Part shown: positions 45,597-54,001 of the stretch, piece after piece
Layout: the number at the start of each line of letters is the position of its first letter
Numbering within the stretch: position 1 is the stretch's first letter
Assembly (NCBI GenBank): GCA_035517655.1
Contig: DATIYJ010000018.1
Span: 1 to 64,000, forward strand
Direction: 5' to 3'
DNA: 64,000 nucleotides
Source: Nitrospiria bacterium
GTDB taxonomy: Bacteria > Nitrospirota > Nitrospiria > JACQBZ01
Made by a program: the position numbers and the translations under genes
Notes under the pieces: generated by a model
The model's database searches: none
Told to the model about the DNA's origin: nothing
The model's input: only the letters and a program-made list of their open reading frames with translations

Positions 45597-48191
45597 ATGC
45601 TCGTCCATTTGATGCTGGCCGGCGGGAATTTGGCTGCGTGTCTCATCCTGGTCGGATGGGTCAAGGCCGTTTTTCCAGACGACCTCCTTCCCCTTTTCGA
45701 GGTCTTGGGGATTTATCTGGCCTTGGGGCCCTTCCTCTTCCTGATCCCGTTCAAGCGCCTCCATCCGAACCCTCGGACGGGCGAGGTGCTGCCGGTCTAC
45801 CTGCTGGCCCTGATCCTGCTGTCCATTACGGCCGCGTTCAGCTTGGAGTTCCACCGGCAAGTCGTCGAATTCGGGATTCCCTTGGTCATCATCGACCCGG
45901 TCTGGATCGCCTTCGTTTTCTTTGTCGGTTACCTGCCCGCCGCCCTCCTGCTCTGTTACGGTCTGACCCGCGCGGCGCTTCGGCCGAGACCATTAAAACC
46001 GATCCTTCTCAGTCCGGGCTACGGCATTCCGATCCCCGCGAAGCCGGCGCAAACGATCGCCATTCCGGCCGGCGTTGCGGCCGGGGCGCCGATGTCGAAA
46101 AAGGAGCCCGAAAATCCGTTGACATTGAACGCCTCGCAGGATATAACCGACTCGAAACCCGCAAAAGAGCGAGGGCCTTCCGTCCCGATGGAAACATCCG
46201 ATCGCGCGAAACTCAAACAGATCCAGGACCACTTCTCCGAGCTGACGAACCTTTCGCTGGCGACCTATGACGCCCAGGGCCGGCTGCTGTTCGACCCCGC
46301 CCAGGAGAATCCGATTTGTGAGGTCGTGCAGAAAACCACCCCGGGTCAGCGTCATTGCAAGTCGTACTGCGGAAAAAGCATCGGGGTCGCGCTTCAAGGG
46401 AACGAAAGCGTCTTTTTAAAGTGCGAAATGAACCTTCATGTCTTCTCCGTCCCGATCGTCTTGAACGACAAAACCAAGCTGGTCCTGCAGGGGGGAAAAA
46501 GTTTTTTCAGCCCGCAGGAATTCACCGACAGTCATCCCAAAGCCGCAACCCTGGATGTTCCGATGGACGATCTGACGCGGCTGCGCGACCGGATTCGCCT
46601 GCAGGACAATCCCCATCTGGTCAACGCCGCGCGGTTTCTCCAAGCCGCCTTCCCGTACCTACTTTCAACGATCCATGATAAAAACACCTTGAGCACCAAA
46701 TTCTCGCGGTTGATGACGCTGTTCACGCTGGCGGCCGATCTTCATAATAATCTCCCGGAACTGCCTTCCACCCTGCTGAACACGCTGGGAATCCTTTTCA
46801 ACCTGAACACCGCCTCCATTCTCCTCTGGGACCGGAACCTGCAGGTTTTCAAAACCGAGGCGATGTTCGGCCAAGGAACGGAGCCGCTCCGGAATTATCA
46901 AACCGATGCGGCGTTCGGCCCGCTTCGGATATTGATCCAACAACAACGTCCGGTCTTGATTCATGAAACGCTCGAAATTCTGAGAGCCGGTTTCCCGGCC
47001 GGGATCACCTCGGTCCATCTCTTTCCCCTGTTCACATCGAACCGGCGCGTCATGAGCCTGTTCTGCGTGTTCGACACGCCGATCGACGAGGAAGACGTCC
47101 GGATCATCTCGGCCTTCTGTCAGCACGTTTCCCTGGTTCAGGAAAATGTTCGACTGCAACGGGAGAGGCAGGATCTGGCCAAAGACGTCTCCGTTTTTCT
47201 GGAGATCGCCAAAACCGTCAGTTCCGCCATGGACTCCGAAGAAATCTTCTCGGTCATCCTGGACAAGTCCACGCAGTTCGTGCACGCGGAGCAGGGATCG
47301 ATCATGCTTTTAGACGAAGACCGCCGGGAACTGTCGATCAAGGCGATGAAGGGGTTGAACAAGAAGATCGTGGAGCTGCTGAAGATCCGTCCGGGCGAGG
47401 GCATTTCGGGCCAGGTGCTCTCGAGCGGCCACCCGCTGGTGGTGGCGGATATCGATTCGGACGATCGCGTCACGCAGGAAAGACGCCCTCGTTATAAAAC
47501 CAGGTCGTTCATCAGCATCCCCCTGAAACTGAACGGCCGGACGATCGGGGTTCTCAACGTCGCCGACAAAGTCAGCGGGGAGATCTTTTCGGAGGAAGAC
47601 CTTCAACTCTTGGTTTCGATCGGGGCCTACGCCTCGGTGGCGATCGAACGGTCCCGGTTCTACCAGAAAACCGAGGAATTGAAAAAAATTTCGATCACCG
47701 ATTCTTTGACGGGGCTTTTGAACCGCCGTTATTTCCAGGAACGCATGTCCGAGGAAATCGAACGATCCCGCCGGCATCATTTGCCCTTGTCGTTGATCAT
47801 GATCGACGTGGACGACTTCAAACGGGTGAACGACAGCCTGGGACACCTGGTGGGGGATGAGGTCTTAAAAGTAACGGCCCGATGCCTTCGAAACAGCATC
47901 CGGACGATTGATGTGGCCGCCCGGTACGGCGGCGAGGAGTTTACCGTCATCCTGCCCCAAACCACCAAAGCCGACGCCCAGACGATCGCCGAGCGGATCT
48001 GCGCCGAGGTTTACCGGTTGGAACTTCCGTTCATCAAATCCGATCAAAAAGTGGTTCTGAGCGTCAGCCTCGGATTGGCCACGTATCCGGAAGACGCCGA
48101 GACGCTGGAAGATCTGATCCGCAACGCCGACATCGCCCTCTACGCCGCAAAGTCCCAGGGGAAGAACCGGGTCATCGTGTACGGAAAATAG
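45597..48191 (+). CDS. Membrane diguanylate cyclase: PocR-GAF-GAF-GGDEF
   Basis: 864 residues from the ATG at 45597; the TTG and GTG upstream have worse spacing. Three to four N-terminal membrane helices (to about residue 130), a linker, then a PocR sensor domain (about 210-345) with its Cys pattern (ICEVV, HCKSYC, KCEMNLHVF), two GAF domains (about 380-520 and 535-685) and a C-terminal GGDEF domain (about 690-860). The active site is RYGGEEF and a product-inhibition site RTID precedes it by the usual five residues, so it should make c-di-GMP and be feedback-controlled. PocR domains sense small ligands such as propanediol in the cobalamin regulator PocR, and the four Cys could bind a metal or hydrocarbon derivative. 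It may be the c-di-GMP source for the MshEN, HD-GYP and pilus genes. Confidence 0.9.
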   Translation: MLVHLMLAGGNLAACLILVGWVKAVFPDDLLPLFEVLGIYLALGPFLFLIPFKRLHPNPRTGEVLPVYLLALILLSITAAFSLEFHRQVVEFGIPLVIIDPVWIAFVFFVGYLPAALLLCYGLTRAALRPRPLKPILLSPGYGIPIPAKPAQTIAIPAGVAAGAPMSKKEPENPLTLNASQDITDSKPAKERGPSVPMETSDRAKLKQIQDHFSELTNLSLATYDAQGRLLFDPAQENPICEVVQKTTPGQRHCKSYCGKSIGVALQGNESVFLKCEMNLHVFSVPIVLNDKTKLVLQGGKSFFSPQEFTDSHPKAATLDVPMDDLTRLRDRIRLQDNPHLVNAARFLQAAFPYLLSTIHDKNTLSTKFSRLMTLFTLAADLHNNLPELPSTLLNTLGILFNLNTASILLWDRNLQVFKTEAMFGQGTEPLRNYQTDAAFGPLRILIQQQRPVLIHETLEILRAGFPAGITSVHLFPLFTSNRRVMSLFCVFDTPIDEEDVRIISAFCQHVSLVQENVRLQRERQDLAKDVSVFLEIAKTVSSAMDSEEIFSVILDKSTQFVHAEQGSIMLLDEDRRELSIKAMKGLNKKIVELLKIRPGEGISGQVLSSGHPLVVADIDSDDRVTQERRPRYKTRSFISIPLKLNGRTIGVLNVADKVSGEIFSEEDLQLLVSIGAYASVAIERSRFYQKTEELKKISITDSLTGLLNRRYFQERMSEEIERSRRHHLPLSLIMIDVDDFKRVNDSLGHLVGDEVLKVTARCLRNSIRTIDVAARYGGEEFTVILPQTTKADAQTIAERICAEVYRLELPFIKSDQKVVLSVSLGLATYPEDAETLEDLIRNADIALYAAKSQGKNRVIVYGK

Positions 48192-48193
48192 GT

Positions 48194-49102
48194 TCAATTC
48201 CCGAAGAACCCGTCCACAAAATCGTCCACCGAAAAAGCTTCCAAATCCTCGATCCCCTCGCCGACCCCCACCAGCTTCACCGGGATTCCGAGCTCTTCGG
48301 TGATGGCGACAATCACCCCGCCTTTGGCCGTCCCGTCCAGTTTCGTGAGTACCACGCCCGTCACCCCGACGGCTTCATGAAACTGCTTGGCCTGGGACAG
48401 GGCGTTCTGTCCCGTCGTCGCGTCCAAAACCAGGAGCGTCTCGTGGGGACTTCCCGGCAGGGCCTTGTTCATGACCCGCTTCATCTTTTTGAGCTCCTCC
48501 ATGAGATTGAATTTCGTATGCATCCGGCCGGCGGTGTCCACCATCACCACGTCCGTCCCCCGCGCCTTGGCCGCCGAAAGCCCGTCGAAGATCACGGCGG
48601 ACGGATCCGATCCGCTCTGATGTTTAATCACGGGACAGCCCGCCCGCCGGCCCCAGATTTCGAGCTGCTCGATGGCCGCCGCGCGAAACGTGTCGCCCGC
48701 GACCAAGAGGACGGACCGCCCCTCTTTGCCGAACCGCAGGGCCAGCTTTCCAATCGTTGTCGTCTTCCCGACGCCGTTCACCCCGACCATCATCACCACG
48801 AACGGAACGGGACCGCTCGGATCCAGCCGGCCCTGTCTGTTTTTCAAGAGCGCCGACAACTCGGTCTTCAGCAACGCATGGATCCGGGACGGATCGGCGA
48901 GCTCATGGCGACCCCGTTGCTCCCGAAGCCCGGCCAGCAGCCGCTGAGACGTGTGGACTCCCAGATCGGCCGACAATAAAATTCCTTCCATCTGCTCAAG
49001 CAGCTCGGAATCGATCGTTTTCTTACCGTGCAGCAGACTTTCGAAGCCTTGTCGCAACCGTTTGCGGGTCTTGGACAGGGCGCCTTCTAAACGCCGCAAC
49101 AT
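48194..49102 (-). CDS. ftsY: Signal recognition particle receptor FtsY
   Basis: 302 residues, without the acidic N-terminal A domain of E. coli FtsY. N domain (about 1-90) and GTPase G domain: VGVNGVGKTTTIGKLA, GDTFRAAAIEQL, VDTAGRMHTK, LTKLDGTAKGG and the closing GVGEGIEDLE...FVDGFF. Docks SRP-ribosome complexes at the membrane. In this organism it closes the phoH-pgpH-ybeY-ftsY gene run. Confidence 0.95.
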   Translation of the reverse strand: MLRRLEGALSKTRKRLRQGFESLLHGKKTIDSELLEQMEGILLSADLGVHTSQRLLAGLREQRGRHELADPSRIHALLKTELSALLKNRQGRLDPSGPVPFVVMMVGVNGVGKTTTIGKLALRFGKEGRSVLLVAGDTFRAAAIEQLEIWGRRAGCPVIKHQSGSDPSAVIFDGLSAAKARGTDVVMVDTAGRMHTKFNLMEELKKMKRVMNKALPGSPHETLLVLDATTGQNALSQAKQFHEAVGVTGVVLTKLDGTAKGGVIVAITEELGIPVKLVGVGEGIEDLEAFSVDDFVDGFFGN

Positions 49103-49125
49103 GCCGTTCCCTTTTTCGAAGCGGA

Positions 49126-49578
49126 TTAGAACAGATGCCGGATCAACGCGCGCTCCTTGCGCGTCATCCGGCGGGCCTCTTCCGGCCTTTCATGGTCATA
49201 ACCCAGCAGATGCAGTATACCATGAATCATCAGTGAGGCCATCTCGCGACCGAAGCTGTGACCCTCGTCGCGGGCCTGGCGACGGGCGGTCGGAACCGAA
49301 ATGACAACGTCGCCCAGAAACGGAGGCGGTCCGCGGTGCGCCGCGCCCTTCGATCGCACGGATTTCGGAAGCGACAACGGGAAGGCCAGCACATCGGTCG
49401 GTCGGTCCTTGCCGCGATAGATTTTATTGAGGGATCGGATCCGGCGGTCGTCCAAGAACAACAGGCTGATTTCCGCTTCAGGCCGGCCCAGATTGCGAAG
49501 AACCTTTTCGGCCCACGTTCTGTAAGTTCCGGTCCGCAGGGGAATGCGGCGCTGCCGGTTCGCGATCCGGATCCTCAT
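49126..49578 (-). CDS. ybeY: Endoribonuclease YbeY
   Basis: 150 residues from the ATG at 49578 (GGAG nine bases upstream; ATG at 49593 also in frame). The zinc site HGILHLLGYDH (three His) and the YRGKDRPTDVLAFPL and GDVVIS blocks are diagnostic. Acts in 16S rRNA 3' processing and ribosome quality control. The start lies about 100 bases inside the end of the PgpH-type gene, an unusually long overlap. ftsY follows after 23 bases. Confidence 0.93.
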   Translation of the reverse strand: MRIRIANRQRRIPLRTGTYRTWAEKVLRNLGRPEAEISLLFLDDRRIRSLNKIYRGKDRPTDVLAFPLSLPKSVRSKGAAHRGPPPFLGDVVISVPTARRQARDEGHSFGREMASLMIHGILHLLGYDHERPEEARRMTRKERALIRHLF

Positions 49579-51820
49579 ACTCCGATTCTCCATAATTCGG
49601 CAGCCCCATACCGGGGTATTCAATCCGCTGGTGGAACTGTCCGCTCAGAACCTTGACGAAACTCTGCTGAATCGTCCGAAGGTCCCGGAGGGTCAGGTCG
49701 CTCTCGCTGAGTTGACCGTCCAGATAGATCGTCGTGACCATTTTCTCAACCAGCGCCGTGATCCGCGCCGGGATGGGATTGTCCAGCACCCGCGAGGCCG
49801 CCTCCACCCCGTCGGCCAGCATGATGATCGCCGCGATCTTGGTCTGCGGCCGCGGCCCCGGGTAACGGAAATCGTTCTCGTTGATCGGCGGTTGGTCCGG
49901 GGCGCGGTTCTTCTGGGCGCGGGTATAAAAATAGGTCATCAACCGTGTTCCGTGATGTTGCGGAATGATGTCGATGATCGCCGGGGGGAGTTTGTACTCC
50001 CGCGCCAGATCCAGCCCTTCCTTGACATGCGAAGCCACGACCAGGCTGCTGAGTTGAGGAGACAATTTATCGTGGCGATTGCCGTGACCCATCTGGTTCT
50101 CAATATAATAGTCCGGTTTCAACAGCTTCCCGATATCGTGATAGTAGCAGCAGACCCGGGCCAGCAGGGGATTCTCGCCCACCGCTTCCGTTGCGGCTTC
50201 GGCCAGGTTGCTCACCATCATGCTGTGATAATAGGTCCCGGGAGCCTGGACCGACAACCGCCGGAGCAGGGGATGATTCAGATCCAGGAGCTCCAGAAGC
50301 CGGATATCCGTGGTCACGGTGAAAAGGGATTCCAAGCCGGGGAGGAAGCCGGACACGATCAACCCGGACAGCAAACCTCCGCCCGCGCCGAACAGAAGAT
50401 CGAAGACGGTCTTGAGATTCAGTTCGGCCGCCTCGTAAAAATTAATCGCGATCACGACGATCACATTCACGACGCTGACCGCCAGACCGGCCCTCAGGAG
50501 CTGGGTCCGTCGGTGGCAGGTGATCACGCTGAACACGGCCACCACGCTTCCCACGAACGAATACAGGGCGAACAACGGTTCCTCCGGCGCCACGATTCCC
50601 ATCATCAGACTCATTACAAACGAAAAAATCAGGCCCATGTGGGTATCGAACAGCAAGGTCGTGAGCATGGCTCCGGCCGCCACCGGAATCGCATAAACTA
50701 TCGAGGCGGGATTGACCGTTGGAAACTTGTCGGCGAAAGCCGTCAGGAGAAAATAGGAAAACTTGGAAACCGCGATTGTTCCGGCCAGGAGCACCCCCAG
50801 GAGAAGCAATTTGGAAAGATCGCGAATCATGGGCGCGCGGTAACGGCGGATGTCCAGATATAAAATCGACAGGACCGCCGTGACCATGATGAGCAGTCCG
50901 ACCAGGACGCGTAGGACCAACCCTTTTTTCTGATACTTCGAAAGCTCCTCTAAAATGGGGCGATCCTCGTAGGCCACACGTTCGCCGGCCCGAAAAAGCA
51001 ACTCTCCTTTCATCACCTTGTAATAGAGCGGTTTGACCGCCGCGCCCGCCGACTGCGCGCGGAATTCGGTCGCGCTCTTGTTCAACGTCACATTGGGGAT
51101 CAATAATCGGGAGACCAGTTCACCGATGACGCTCGCCTTCAGTGGATCATCCGGAAAGGTTTGCGCCACCCCTTTCCGCGCGAGGGATTGCGCTTCTTTA
51201 AGATCCGGAATCGACAGGACATTCTTGACAAATTGTTCCTGGCGCTCACCGACCGTTCGAATCACGATTCCCCGCTCTTTCTCGCCGTTCGCAAACGTCC
51301 GGTCGGATATAATTCCACGATCCATCACCGAACGCACCGATTGGCGCACCTGACTCTCCAGATTCGCTGCGTATCCGCCGCTTCTCAGAAAGGAGAGGGT
51401 TTCGGGGCTCAGCCGAAGACCTAATTTCTGCTGGAACTCCTGATCCATCTCCGTGGCCATCCGTTTGAGCCGGGCGGGATCGGTCCTGGCCCACAGATCC
51501 CGAGCCGCCGAGAAAGCCTTGGCCGCCTTTTGGTCCAGGACCTCGATGGCTCCGAGATCCGAATCATAGACGACGGGAACGGCCGCTTCCGCTTGACGTT
51601 GAGCGAGTTGGGTGGCATCGACATTCAACAACTCCAGATTGGTCGGGGCTTTGATATCTTGGGAAACGATTTCTCCGAGGGTCAGTTCGGGCGAGAAAAA
51701 CAAAAGATACGGCGCCAGGAGATAGACAACGACCAGCACAATGACGGCTCCCAGCGCGTACCCCTGATAAACCGGGTCTTTGTAGCGAGGGATCGTCCTA
51801 TTTTCGCTGTCCTTTTCCAA
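49478..51820 (-). CDS. 7TM receptor-HD phosphohydrolase (PgpH-like, probable c-di-AMP phosphodiesterase)
   Basis: 780 residues from the TTG at 51820, which has GAGGG five bases upstream and overlaps the end of phoH by 23 bases; the ATG of the longer frame lies well inside phoH. One N-terminal membrane helix (about 20-42), a large extracytoplasmic 7TMR-HDED domain (about 45-320), seven membrane helices (about 325-510) and a cytoplasmic HD domain: YYHSMMVSNLA, CYYHDIGKLLKP and IIPQHHGTRLM. In Listeria, PgpH of this architecture hydrolyses c-di-AMP. Its position between phoH and ybeY is common in bacteria. The C-terminal 33 residues are encoded inside the start of ybeY. Confidence 0.9.
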   Translation of the reverse strand: MEKDSENRTIPRYKDPVYQGYALGAVIVLVVVYLLAPYLLFFSPELTLGEIVSQDIKAPTNLELLNVDATQLAQRQAEAAVPVVYDSDLGAIEVLDQKAAKAFSAARDLWARTDPARLKRMATEMDQEFQQKLGLRLSPETLSFLRSGGYAANLESQVRQSVRSVMDRGIISDRTFANGEKERGIVIRTVGERQEQFVKNVLSIPDLKEAQSLARKGVAQTFPDDPLKASVIGELVSRLLIPNVTLNKSATEFRAQSAGAAVKPLYYKVMKGELLFRAGERVAYEDRPILEELSKYQKKGLVLRVLVGLLIMVTAVLSILYLDIRRYRAPMIRDLSKLLLLGVLLAGTIAVSKFSYFLLTAFADKFPTVNPASIVYAIPVAAGAMLTTLLFDTHMGLIFSFVMSLMMGIVAPEEPLFALYSFVGSVVAVFSVITCHRRTQLLRAGLAVSVVNVIVVIAINFYEAAELNLKTVFDLLFGAGGGLLSGLIVSGFLPGLESLFTVTTDIRLLELLDLNHPLLRRLSVQAPGTYYHSMMVSNLAEAATEAVGENPLLARVCCYYHDIGKLLKPDYYIENQMGHGNRHDKLSPQLSSLVVASHVKEGLDLAREYKLPPAIIDIIPQHHGTRLMTYFYTRAQKNRAPDQPPINENDFRYPGPRPQTKIAAIIMLADGVEAASRVLDNPIPARITALVEKMVTTIYLDGQLSESDLTLRDLRTIQQSFVKVLSGQFHQRIEYPGMGLPNYGESEYEDPDREPAAPHSPADRNLQNVGRKGSSQSGPA

Positions 51821-52781
51821 TTTTTCCCTCGTATCGGTCGTAGGCCTTGATGATATCCTGGACCAAACGATGCCGGACGACATCGTGTTCATTAAAATAG
51901 ACAAATTGAATTCCCGGAACATCTCCCAAGATCTCCTGAATCTCGATCAGTCCGGACGTCCGTTCGGTCGGGAGGTCCACCTGGGTAATGTCGCCGGTTA
52001 CCACGGCTTTTGAATTAAATCCCAAGCGTGTCACAAACATTTTCATCTGCTCGGACGTCGCATTCTGCGCCTCATCCAGAATGACAAAGGAATCGTTCAG
52101 GGTCCTTCCCCGCATATAGGCCAGCGGCGCGATCTCGATCTCCCCCCGTTCCACATATCGGTTGGCCCGTTCGACCTCCATCATATCGTAGAGCGCGTCA
52201 TACAAAGGGCGAAGATACGGATTGATCTTGGCATACATGTCCCCCGGCAGAAATCCCAATTTTTCTCCCGCTTCAACCGCAGGCCGAGCCAGGATGATCC
52301 GGCTTACCTGGCGTTTGGTCAAGGCCGAAACAGCCATGGCCATGGCGAGATAGGTCTTGCCCGTACCCGCCGGACCGATCGCAATCACGAGATCATATTT
52401 TCCAACGGCCTCAACGTAACCGCGCTGTGTTCCGGACCGTGGGACCACCATCCGTTTCTTCGTGGTGATCGGAATCGCATCCAGAAAAAGCCCCTTGATG
52501 GACACCGCGGGGTTATTTTGAAAGGCTTGAATCGCATACTGGACGTCCTGGGGTCGGAGCGCGTATCCTTCATTCAGGATGCCGATCAGGCCGAGAAATA
52601 ATTGTTCTGCGCTCTTCACAGCATCGGATGATCCGTGGATGGTGATCTCGTCTCCGCGGGCCGTCAAACGGACATGCAGTGTTTCTTCAATCCGCTTCAG
52701 ATGGTCATCGTAATGCCCGAACAGGGTCTGGGTTTCAATTCCGGCAGGCAATCGGATGCGCGCACTGCTTGATTTTTCCAA
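51798..52781 (-). CDS. phoH: PhoH-like ATPase
   Basis: 327 residues from a TTG at 52781, with AAGGA ten bases upstream. N-terminal KH-like region (about 20-95) and the PhoH ATPase domain: IGPAGTGKTYLAMAMAV Walker A, VILDEAQNAT Walker B, GDITQVDLP and VRHRLVQDII. Thought to act with YbeY in RNA quality control. Driven by the promoter at 52905-52876, with a structured leader. Confidence 0.94.
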   Translation of the reverse strand: MEKSSSARIRLPAGIETQTLFGHYDDHLKRIEETLHVRLTARGDEITIHGSSDAVKSAEQLFLGLIGILNEGYALRPQDVQYAIQAFQNNPAVSIKGLFLDAIPITTKKRMVVPRSGTQRGYVEAVGKYDLVIAIGPAGTGKTYLAMAMAVSALTKRQVSRIILARPAVEAGEKLGFLPGDMYAKINPYLRPLYDALYDMMEVERANRYVERGEIEIAPLAYMRGRTLNDSFVILDEAQNATSEQMKMFVTRLGFNSKAVVTGDITQVDLPTERTSGLIEIQEILGDVPGIQFVYFNEHDVVRHRLVQDIIKAYDRYEGKIGKGQRK

Positions 52782-52838
52782 TGAAGCTGCTTCCTTTTTA
52801 TTGATTTTTTCGTTTCATACGCAAGCGAGCCGGGCCCG

Positions 52839-52862
52839 GGCCGCCGTGACCCCTGGGCGGCC
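52839..52862 (-). other. GC-rich hairpin in the phoH leader
   Basis: Perfect 7-bp inverted repeat GGCCGCC...GGCGGCC with a 10-base loop, between the phoH promoter and its start codon. It has no T-run, so it is not an intrinsic terminator of phoH transcription. It could be an mRNA stability or regulatory element. Confidence 0.5.
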
Positions 52863-52875
52863 AAATTCATGATTG

Positions 52876-52905
52876 ATTATACCAAGGGCGGTACTCCCAA
52901 AACAA
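52876..52905 (-). promoter_or_regulatory. Sigma-70 type promoter of the phoH-ftsY gene run
   Basis: Minus strand: TTGTTT (52905-52900), 18-base spacer, TATAAT (52881-52876), the -10 preceded by TTGG (TGG gives the extended form). Confidence 0.7.
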
Positions 52906-52918
52906 CCCTTAAGGCCCG

Positions 52919-53350
52919 TCAATCCACCTGGACATGTTCGGGCGTCCCATCCGGAACAATCGTCCAAATATCCTGGTCGGGATCCGAGTCAATATTGCCG
53001 GTGGCGGTGGCTTTATAGCTGGCGGGTTGTCCGGCAGACGGAGGGATCAGTTCAAGCGTTACAGTATAGTAACGAAGCTCGGAGCTTTGGTATCCGATTA
53101 CATTCAAGGTTCCATAACCGCCGTTAAACGCAAAATACATCGCCTCCAATCGTTTGACTTCATTGAGCGCCACGGGGGCCTCGACCTGGCGGGCGCGTTT
53201 GAGATAAGACAAATAGGTGGGAATCGCAACGCCGGCCAGGATTCCTATAATCACGCCGACGGCCATGACCTCTAAAAGCGTGAATCCTCCCTGGTTTTTT
53301 CTCCGGCCACGTGGGGCTTTCAAATGGGCGCCAACGCCTCGGCGGATCAT
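52919..53350 (-). CDS. Type IV pilin-like protein
   Basis: 143 residues with a long basic leader of about 21 residues, then the prepilin peptidase site GGFTLLEVMAVGVIIGILAG: cleavage after Gly, Phe+1 and Glu+5, and a long hydrophobic N-terminal helix. The C-terminal globular domain carries an acidic DSDPDQDIW segment that could bind calcium, as in type II secretion pseudopilins. Only one Cys-free domain is seen. It lies 14 bases downstream of a HAMP protein and behind the MshEN protein, so it may be the major pilin or a pseudopilin of a system whose assembly ATPase lies elsewhere. Confidence 0.87.
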   Translation of the reverse strand: MIRRGVGAHLKAPRGRRKNQGGFTLLEVMAVGVIIGILAGVAIPTYLSYLKRARQVEAPVALNEVKRLEAMYFAFNGGYGTLNVIGYQSSELRYYTVTLELIPPSAGQPASYKATATGNIDSDPDQDIWTIVPDGTPEHVQVD

Positions 53351-53364
53351 CTTGTCATCCTTGA

Positions 53365-53982
53365 TTACGAATCTCTGTGGGGAACGCTTTCGGGCGGTTC
53401 CGAGCTCGGCAGGGAGCGGCCGAGCGTAAACCGTTGCAGCAGCGCCTCAATGCCTTCGGCCTGCTTCTGGATTTGGTCCAGCATGGGGTCGAGCTGTTCT
53501 GGAGCGAATCGTTTGTTGCGAACCTCCCCCAGAATTTCCACCAGGAGGTGATGAACGGACTGAACCGTACGCAGCACATCTTCTTTCTGACGAACAATCT
53601 CGTTCACCCACACGGCCAGTTCTTGAAGATCATCACCCGCTCGAAAATGGACCTGCAGCCGCAGATCACCCGACGCGATCTGTTTGAGTGACTGCTCAAG
53701 GCGATAAATCGGCCCGGCAAACCGGTGCGTGACCCAGATGCTCAACAACATGAAAACAGGGACACTGACCAAGATGGCCGGCCAGAGCCGGTCACTTAAG
53801 GCGATGAACTGAGTTGCCGCGAGCGCCTGTTCCTCGAGCGACAGCCCCGACCTCAATCTCAAGGCGGGCGGGAGAAAAAGCGCAACGGCCAGAACGAACG
53901 TGTAAGCCAAGAGCAACAAACAGGTAAATAGCGCATATTTCCGCTGGATGGGATGGACGTAAAACCGTTTTCGAGCCTTCAT
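53365..53982 (-). CDS. HAMP-domain membrane signalling protein, no output domain
   Basis: 205 residues: two membrane helices (about 18-40 and 65-85) enclosing a short periplasmic loop, then a HAMP domain (IYRLEQSLKQIASGDLRLQV, about 90-130) and a C-terminal helix with coiled-coil character. It resembles the input half of a chemoreceptor or kinase without a kinase or signalling-domain end, so it may act as a partner to another protein. It lies in a short operon with the MshEN protein and the pilin-like gene. Confidence 0.77.
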   Translation of the reverse strand: MKARKRFYVHPIQRKYALFTCLLLLAYTFVLAVALFLPPALRLRSGLSLEEQALAATQFIALSDRLWPAILVSVPVFMLLSIWVTHRFAGPIYRLEQSLKQIASGDLRLQVHFRAGDDLQELAVWVNEIVRQKEDVLRTVQSVHHLLVEILGEVRNKRFAPEQLDPMLDQIQKQAEGIEALLQRFTLGRSLPSSEPPESVPHRDS

Positions 53983-54001
53983 GGCGTTGTCTCGGGGCTC
54001 C

